Shown in pieces: positions 20,784 to 25,709 of a DNA stretch of 25,709 nt. The DNA is taken from IMG/VR virus record IMGVR_UViG_3300026114_000013, positions 1 to 25,709 of that record, one strand, 5' to 3'. Positions within the stretch are counted from its first letter, which is position 1. Every line of letters begins with the position of its first letter. The DNA is from a virus. Position numbers and translations under genes: made by a program. The notes under the pieces were generated by a model. It was not told the DNA's origin, searched no databases, and worked only from the letters and a program-made list of their open reading frames with translations.

Positions 20784-22261
20784 ACATCTTCATCCTCTGT
20801 AGGCGACTTTCTTCTTCTATCTTCATCATCAGAATTGTCTGTAGAGCTATCTTCTCTGCTTGTTACTTCTCGACCAGCAGATTGTGTCCCGCCACCATTG
20901 TCGGTCGGTCTACCACCTTCAGGACTTTGAATAGCATCTCCAAGATTCTGACCTTCGTTAGCTAAACTCTGAAGGACAGGCAGAATATTCTCATTCAGAC
21001 CGTCCATCGAAGGCATTTCAGTCTCGGGGTCTATTCCTGCTCGCTCTGCAAATGCTTCACGAGTAAGGAATCCGGTGTTGAAGAGCTTTAGAAGTTTATC
21101 AATTTCAAGTCTATCTTCAGCAGAACTATGTTCTCCAAACTCAAACTCTGGGATAAGTCCATCGTAGTCTTCTAAACTTTGACCCTTAACTACTTCAACA
21201 TACAGCGGGCGGAAAATCTGCTCTTCAACAAACTCTTTGATAAGATTTTGATAGCGACGAATACGTCGCTTGAATCCAGGCATCAAAATTTCAGCCGAGC
21301 CACCCTTATTGTCCATATTAGCCAAGACTGCCGGAACACCAATTCCAGTAACAATTCGGCGCTCATGGTGTCTGAACGTCTCTTCTAGACGCATTGCTCC
21401 AGCACTCGAAGATGTAGAAGTGGTCCCAACGACCTCGGCTTCAACATCAGCATGACCAGCTATCATCGAATCTGGTTCAATTTCTGTAACTTGGTCAAGC
21501 CAATTATCTATTTGAGGTTCGCTCCAATCTTCATCTCCAGTTCCACACTTCCAAAAAATAGGAGGATATGCCTTGCTAGCGACGAATCTGGCATAATCAA
21601 TCTCCATATCTCGGAGAATATTAGCTTGTTCTTTAACTCGCTCTATAAGAGAGCGGCCAAATTCATCAAGAGGATTCCGTCTAAAGTAAAATTCTGCTAC
21701 GTCAGAAGGTTTGTACTTTGTAGCATCATCATCTGTAGGAGTACCACCCTCAGGCGGTTCTAGAATATATTCTTGAACTTGCCCATATTCATCAGTAAAT
21801 TTATATATCTTCTTACCGGGCAGAATTCTAGGTTTGAAAGAACCGTCTTCAACGACAAGTTCCATAAACCCATGACCTTCAATAGCGCCATTTTCTATCC
21901 AGTGATTGAATACTTTGTCAAAATTAGAATTAGCTATTAGAGTACGGAATCGAGCTAAATCTTTAATATCCATCTGCTTTTCAGAGCCAGGAATATGACG
22001 CTCTGAAATATTATATCCATCAGCAAGAAGCCAATCTAGACTTACATCTACAGAGTGTCCAACGTGAGGGTCAGTATCATAGAGTAGTCTATTCTTTTCA
22101 AACTGGTCTTTTGGTGGCTCGTGTGTTCTATCGTCGTTATAAGACCTACCAGAACCACCTCCACCAGCGGTATTTTTATCAACTACAGCCCCTTTTGGAG
22201 AATCTACAACGAATTCTCCACCATCTTCAGGAGGGTCAACAAAATTAGAATTATTAGACAT
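20780..22261 (-). CDS. Portal protein
   Basis: A protein of 493 residues between TerL and the protease, with the pattern of the phage portal family. After a disordered Gly/Ser-rich N-terminus (~50 residues) come NWIENGAIEGHGFMELVVEDGSFKP-type wing strands, then PSDVAEFYFRRNPLDEFGRSLIERVKEQANILRDMEIDY, the stem region, and GAMRLEETFRHHERRIVTGIGVPAVLANMDN. The last ~70 residues are a polar disordered tail. Twelve copies form the ring through which DNA enters. The C-terminal part includes TGFLTREAFAERAGIDP. The leader ATTTATAT is AT-rich, and TerL ends 10 bases upstream. Confidence 0.85.
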   Translation of the reverse strand: MSNNSNFVDPPEDGGEFVVDSPKGAVVDKNTAGGGGSGRSYNDDRTHEPPKDQFEKNRLLYDTDPHVGHSVDVSLDWLLADGYNISERHIPGSEKQMDIKDLARFRTLIANSNFDKVFNHWIENGAIEGHGFMELVVEDGSFKPRILPGKKIYKFTDEYGQVQEYILEPPEGGTPTDDDATKYKPSDVAEFYFRRNPLDEFGRSLIERVKEQANILRDMEIDYARFVASKAYPPIFWKCGTGDEDWSEPQIDNWLDQVTEIEPDSMIAGHADVEAEVVGTTSTSSSAGAMRLEETFRHHERRIVTGIGVPAVLANMDNKGGSAEILMPGFKRRIRRYQNLIKEFVEEQIFRPLYVEVVKGQSLEDYDGLIPEFEFGEHSSAEDRLEIDKLLKLFNTGFLTREAFAERAGIDPETEMPSMDGLNENILPVLQSLANEGQNLGDAIQSPEGGRPTDNGGGTQSAGREVTSREDSSTDNSDDEDRRRKSPTEDEDV

Positions 22262-22270
22262 ATATAAATA

Positions 22271-23920
22271 TTATCTAGCGTGTCTCGGCTCGTAATCTTT
22301 TCTTCTGTTCGAATTTCTACTAACAGAACTTCTCTTGACTACTCTAGAATCGTTTTTAGTTTTAGGCGTCTCTACATCAAGACGGCTACTTCCCAAATTA
22401 TTCTCTGGAGTAGTTTTACTCACATCTTTTTCTTGAGTTAGAGACTTAGACTCAGTGCTAATATTAGGCGGATATGCAGCAAGAGCAAAAGCAATAGCGA
22501 GGTCGTCTTTCCCTTCAGGCGCAGTGTCTTTCCCACTGAAACGTGCTACAGAACCTTTTGTAGTTTTATCTTTGACTATTGCTAGGAGCTGGTCGCGGAT
22601 TTTGTCGTCGTCAACTAATGTAATCTGATTATTGTGGAATCCGTAATTAACATCGCCCCACATTTCAGCGACAGCTTTCCGGTCACTGAAGTTGAACGAA
22701 TTGACTCCACGGCCTATTGTCTCACGAATCTCAGAGTCGAATCCTTCTCCAATATTAGTCGCGTCAGTGACTACACGGTCAACACCATTAGCTCTGTATA
22801 GCTGTTGGATGCGCTGTGCAATAGCTGACGGATTTCTTGCGTTGGCCGGGCTGATTCCAACATCATTGAGGCGAGAATCCGTCACAACCTCGTGATAGCG
22901 AAGATAACGCTTCTGGCCAACGTGTTCAACCATCACAATAGCCGTGTCGTCTTTACCACCGCCAGCAATATCGACGGCCATGACAAGATTTCCACCTTCA
23001 GGCGCTCCGACCGTAGGACCGTACTCGTAATCAGAGTCGGAAAGCGCCTCAATACTTCCCTTGACCGTTCTTTCATCGAGGAAACGGTACTGATTCTCGA
23101 CAGGCTCACATAAATACTCCTGACGAAAACCTTCAGGGTCGCGGGCACGGTCGCGCTCGGCCTTCTCGATATTCAAATACGGCATCGAAGGCTCAACGTC
23201 TTGCGCGAACAGCGAACGCTTTACATTAATTTCGTCAGCGTTCTTGAAAGCGGGCTGTTCTATCGAAATAATCCCATTTTCGCCTTCTGGCGACCCTGCC
23301 TCCTGGTCCTGCATAAAGAGGCCATTTTCGAGCTTCGGAGTCGAAATTTCAAGCGTTTTAGCGTCTCCAAGAGCTACAAAAGGCGAAAATGCCCGCATGG
23401 ACTCTTCTTGGTCTTCCAAGAAGTCCATTTCGTCAATGAAAAGAACATCTGCGCTGTCTGCACCCCGTGACGTGTCGGGATTTCCGGCAAAAGCCATATA
23501 AGTGGCCCCATTTGAAAGCTCAATTTCGTCTCTGTTGTCGATTTCAAGGTCAAAATCGAGCTTAGACCACTCTATGAGGTCATAAATATCCTCAATTCGG
23601 TCTTTTGCCTGCGATTTACTCGGGCCAGTAATCGCAAAAAAGCTATGAGGTTGAACTAACCCCTTTAAAAGCAGCGCAGCGCAGGAAATAAACGAATATC
23701 CAGTCCGACGACCCTTAAGAACGTTTATCGTAGATGCATTACCGTACCAGAGTGCGTGAACTAGCTGTTTCTGGTATGAAGTTAGCTCAAGAGGTTCTAC
23801 ATCCTTACTCTCAAGGTCACGAACGCGAAAAATATCCTCGATAACTCTGTCAGGTCGCCCTTCCCAACGGTCGAGAAGTGCGTCTGTATCGGCATCGAGG
23901 CGCTGTGCAACTTCCTTCAT
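22271..23920 (-). CDS. terL: Terminase large subunit
   Basis: A protein of 549 residues, the usual TerL length. The ATPase half has a Walker A-like KGRRTGYS at 69-76, Walker B VLFIDEMD at 159-166, and a coupling motif EISTP at 191-195. The nuclease half shows VMAVDIAGGGKDD (Asp317), VVTDATN (Asp386) and GKDDLAIAF (Asp472/473), the RNase H-like metal-binding acids. Note that the usual P-loop Lys is Tyr75 here (GRRTGYS), so Arg71 or Arg72 may take its place. The Ser/Lys-rich last ~60 residues look disordered. It cuts the concatemer and drives DNA into the procapsid. It follows TerS by 20 bases. Confidence 0.93.
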   Translation of the reverse strand: MKEVAQRLDADTDALLDRWEGRPDRVIEDIFRVRDLESKDVEPLELTSYQKQLVHALWYGNASTINVLKGRRTGYSFISCAALLLKGLVQPHSFFAITGPSKSQAKDRIEDIYDLIEWSKLDFDLEIDNRDEIELSNGATYMAFAGNPDTSRGADSADVLFIDEMDFLEDQEESMRAFSPFVALGDAKTLEISTPKLENGLFMQDQEAGSPEGENGIISIEQPAFKNADEINVKRSLFAQDVEPSMPYLNIEKAERDRARDPEGFRQEYLCEPVENQYRFLDERTVKGSIEALSDSDYEYGPTVGAPEGGNLVMAVDIAGGGKDDTAIVMVEHVGQKRYLRYHEVVTDSRLNDVGISPANARNPSAIAQRIQQLYRANGVDRVVTDATNIGEGFDSEIRETIGRGVNSFNFSDRKAVAEMWGDVNYGFHNNQITLVDDDKIRDQLLAIVKDKTTKGSVARFSGKDTAPEGKDDLAIAFALAAYPPNISTESKSLTQEKDVSKTTPENNLGSSRLDVETPKTKNDSRVVKRSSVSRNSNRRKDYEPRHAR

Positions 23921-23940
23921 AAGAATAAACAGTCAAATCT

Positions 23941-24696
23941 TCAATCTTCAAACTGAGAAGGGTCGTATTCGTTCTCTTCGCCGTCCAAGGCTTCAGAAGC
24001 AATCTCCGCCATTGCGCTCGCCTCACTCGCCTTCGCTTCAGACTCGTCCATCGTGCTGCGAGCCTTTGGCGTCAGCCCAAGCTCCTTCATCATTTTTATG
24101 ATAGTCTGTTTCTTGAGCCGGACGTTATCAGAGAGAGGATGAACTTCTTCCCACGTCTCCTTCTCCCCAGTCTCGGGGTTGAAAGACTCGCGGGTAACTA
24201 CCTCTCCATTCTCGTTGAGGTAGACCTCGCCACGCATCGCTCTGACCTTCGACATGGCAAGGGACTCAAGCTGCTGATACTCGGGGCTGCCCTCCTCAAA
24301 GCCGTAATCCTCGGCCCATCCCATCACTTTCTCATACAACTTTTCGTCAGCTTCGTCCCAATTGTCTTTTAAATTAGCATCTTCAGCGTACATACCATGT
24401 TTCATGGCCCGGACATTACCTTCGCTGGCACCGTCAGCTTCATCGAGGCCGCTTTGCCAGTCATTGTGTCCAGCGCCGTTGTGTTTCCGACAGCGATTGT
24501 ATCTCTCACCCTCTGCTTCCTTCTTCAGCGTATTCTTCTTACAAAAACGAGTCGGCCCACCGTACTCATCAGGTTGATTTTGAATCTCGGCTAAACAGTA
24601 AAAATCATGAAAATCACAGCGATGGTCAGACGGATGTTCGGCTCTTGCTTCGAGCTTTTGTTCTTCCGTCCACCCTGTCAACTGTCTGTTAGCCAT
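23941..24696 (-). CDS. Terminase small subunit (putative), zinc-binding
   Basis: A protein of 251 residues, first gene of the operon, directly before TerL. The N-terminus has a Cys/His cluster: C27, H30, C34, C52, C69, H72 (HRCDFHDFYC ... RFCKKN ... NRCRKHNGAGH), which looks like a zinc-ribbon-type DNA- or protein-binding region. The middle contains NVRAMKHGMYAED, the 'A-x-KHG-(L/M)-Y' phrase typical of phage small terminases, then helical segments. The C-terminal ~40 residues are Ala/Glu/Ser-rich. It would recognise the packaging site and recruit TerL. It is larger than most TerS proteins (~140-200) because of the N-terminal zinc region. The leader carries an AT-rich possible TATA and a nearby 22-bp palindrome. 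Confidence 0.78.
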   Translation of the reverse strand: MANRQLTGWTEEQKLEARAEHPSDHRCDFHDFYCLAEIQNQPDEYGGPTRFCKKNTLKKEAEGERYNRCRKHNGAGHNDWQSGLDEADGASEGNVRAMKHGMYAEDANLKDNWDEADEKLYEKVMGWAEDYGFEEGSPEYQQLESLAMSKVRAMRGEVYLNENGEVVTRESFNPETGEKETWEEVHPLSDNVRLKKQTIIKMMKELGLTPKARSTMDESEAKASEASAMAEIASEALDGEENEYDPSQFED

Positions 24697-24760
24697 AGAT
24701 AGGAATAATACTAGTTAAAATAGTGTATTAGAAACAAGTTCTAAAACTAGTTTTAGAACA
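24697..24760 (-). promoter_or_regulatory. Possible promoter of the late operon
   Basis: On the coding strand the 64 bases before the TerS ATG contain TATTTTAA (plus 24715..24722), whose centre lies about 22-23 bases before the ATG, close to the archaeal TATA position for a transcript starting at or near the start codon. The 22-bp palindrome sits just upstream. No Shine-Dalgarno is seen. The call rests on position and composition only. Confidence 0.35.
24738..24759. promoter_or_regulatory. Perfect 22-bp palindrome, candidate operator
   Basis: The half-site GTTCTAAAACT is followed directly by its exact reverse complement, 11 + 11 bases with no spacer. It lies 42 bases upstream of the TerS start and just beyond the possible TATA box, the place where a dimeric archaeal regulator would bind. 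It could also fold as a hairpin in RNA, but it lacks a loop and a T-run. Confidence 0.55.
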
Positions 24761-24786
24761 ACTTTCTGAAAGCATTGATGCGCCTA

Positions 24787-24860
24787 TTCAACACGCAGTT
24801 GTTTCTACGAGGTGAAACACAACGTAGTTTGAACCACGTAGTTCAACAACGTGTTTAATT
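24787..24860. repeat. Cluster of inverted and direct repeats
   Basis: Within ~74 bases are the inverted pair TTGAAC/GTTCAA around CACGTA; AACACG near the left end paired with CGTGTT near the right; GTTGTTTC with GAAACacAAC; and the near-direct repeat ACGTAGTTTGAA / ACGTAGTTCAA. Such density is unlikely in random sequence and, next to the palindrome, suggests a regulator-binding array or structured RNA. Confidence 0.5.
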
Positions 24861-24960
24861 AGTATACTAGGGGCTTTGGAATTAGAAATGTACCATGAAG
24901 ACCGATGAAGGAGTCTTTTCTTTTCTCCTCTACGGCCTCCCTCTTCGACCCCGCTTCACT

Positions 24961-25034
24961 ATTATATACCTACACGGGTTTATATAGTTTATAAGGGACG
25001 TGTCTACTTTCAGATGTATAGGAAAATTTATACT
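24961..25034. promoter_or_regulatory. AT-rich TATA-like boxes
   Basis: Plus-strand words ATTATATAC (24961..24969), TTTATATAG (24979..24987), TTTATAAG (24988..24995) and AAATTTATAC (25025..25033) resemble archaeal TATA boxes. They could serve leftward late transcription, a rightward gene outside the window, or a non-coding RNA. No start of a convincing gene lies at the right distance within the window. Confidence 0.35.
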
Positions 25035-25709
25035 TGACAAATGTGGCGTTTTTAGCTCACAATATTTGTTTTACCCCCTCCCAGTTAGCACTTTTGGACG
25101 TATGTAATACACTAAAACTCTTGACAATTCTCGCGCGCGCTCAGACCCCGTTGAAACCTAACCTTTATCAGTGTCCAGACAGCGAATCGTCAGCTATAAA
25201 AAACTCTAAAGATGCCGACTCTGCGTGAATCACTCCGCGCCTCAATGCTTTCAGAAAGAATCTTTGATAGCAATTAGAGATAGTTACTTTGGCCGAATTC
25301 TTTTCTCCCTGCTTTGGCTCTCGACCTTGACGGCGACGACTCCTCGAAATCAGGCCATGTGAGCATATTCTGTGTGGTGACTTACGTAACTAACGTAGCC
25401 AGCCCCCCCTCCATAGTTGTCAAAACTGGCTCCTACATCGTACACACAGGCGCTCACGACGCCGGTATCACGTCGTATTGCACGCTCGCTCGTCGCGCGT
25501 CGGCTACCTTTGGGCGCACGTAGAACCCCGCTAAGAGGCCGCTCACATGGTCAATACACCACTCAATGCCGTTTAACGGGGTCATATCTCGTAGCACACA
25601 CCTCGGACACACACCGAATCATGCCACACACCCACATACATCTACCATGCACACACCCACAGGTACATATCACGGACACAAATCGCTTTAACACGTCTAT
25701 ACCGCCAGC
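25035..25709. other. Gene-free right-hand stretch
   Basis: No convincing gene is seen here. Short open frames exist on both strands (for example the TTG-started plus-strand frame at 25314..25523) but have no start signal and unremarkable composition. The stretch becomes more G+C-rich to the right and includes CGCGCGCGC at about 25132-25140, the word TTACGTAACTAACGTAG near 25382-25398, and CACA-rich sequence from ~25600. It is most simply the intergenic and control region between the late operon and whatever lies beyond, or a genome-end region. Confidence 0.5.
25620..25661. repeat. CACA-rich tandem repeat, two imperfect units
   Basis: CATGCCACACACCCACA (25620..25636) recurs as CATGCACACACCCACA (25646..25661), 26 bases apart, inside a longer CACA-rich tract. 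Two units are too few for a CRISPR array. Repeats of this kind can mark replication or packaging sites, but nothing here proves that. Confidence 0.6.

Noticed and set aside
24815-24845. tRNA-like GGTTCAAAC loop on the minus strand
   Set aside because: The T-loop-like word is flanked by sequences that do not pair as a five-base stem, and no acceptor or anticodon arms are present around it.
25034-25523. Plus-strand frames at 25034..25228 and 25314..25523
   Set aside because: Both start with TTG, have no Shine-Dalgarno or well-placed TATA box, and resemble no known family. The second has an acidic start (LDLDGDDSS) but its remainder is not acidic. They stay possible but unsupported.
25563-25709. 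Cys-rich minus-strand open frame entering from the right edge
   Set aside because: Reading the CACA-rich tract on the minus strand gives runs of Cys and Val codons from TGTGTG repeats. The Cys richness is a product of the repeat, and halophile-type acidity is absent.
25600-25709. CRISPR array
   Set aside because: Only two imperfect units are seen, without unique spacers of regular length; the tract is simple CACA-rich sequence.

Overview
The window is the virion-structure region of a tailed virus of a halophilic archaeon. The predicted proteins are strongly acidic (Asp/Glu-rich, few Lys), most genes lack a clear Shine-Dalgarno site, and short AT-rich leaders precede several starts. A sheath gene, a tube gene and a gp25-like/gpJ-like/gpI-like baseplate set show that the tail is contractile, so this is a myovirus-type member of Caudoviricetes, broadly like the haloarchaeal myoviruses. 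Hand-counted 60-base blocks range from about 27% to 57% G+C. That is low for most haloarchaeal viruses and would fit a low-GC host such as Haloquadratum, but the host is an inference. No integrase, replication or lysin gene lies in the window, so virus and provirus cannot be told apart.

Every supported gene is on the minus strand, so transcription runs from right to left. From 25709 to 24697 there is about 1 kb without a convincing gene. It holds a CACA-rich repeat tract, AT-rich TATA-like boxes, nested inverted and direct repeats and a perfect 22-bp palindrome, and it looks like the control region of the late operon. Then come DNA packaging (small and large terminase), the portal, a small membrane protein, a prohead protease carrying a duplicated His/Cys domain, an acidic scaffold-like protein, a decoration protein and the major capsid protein. 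The neck follows (adaptor, head closure), then an unusual 994-residue protein whose first ~120 residues look like a neck protein and whose remainder ends in a zinc-metallopeptidase motif, then two small proteins and a tail terminator.

The tail module follows in the usual order: sheath, tube, a tail-assembly chaperone pair that appears to be joined by programmed +1 (or -2) frameshifting, tape measure, hub proteins, spike, gp25-like wedge protein, gpJ-like and gpI-like proteins. The leftmost 2.9 kb is a host-recognition region: one long fibre-like protein, then at least three proteins sharing an N-terminal motif but with different C-terminal domains, interspersed with small genes. An 18-bp direct repeat sits just upstream of two of the starts. 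The last paralogue runs off the left edge.

The items most worth a second look are the neck protein with its AT-rich peptidase insert and adjacent 101-codon gene, the fibre-paralogue array with its repeats and small genes, the frameshift site, the duplicated HPC domain in the protease, and an octamer (CATTGAGG) that recurs 15 times in several reading frames and on both strands.
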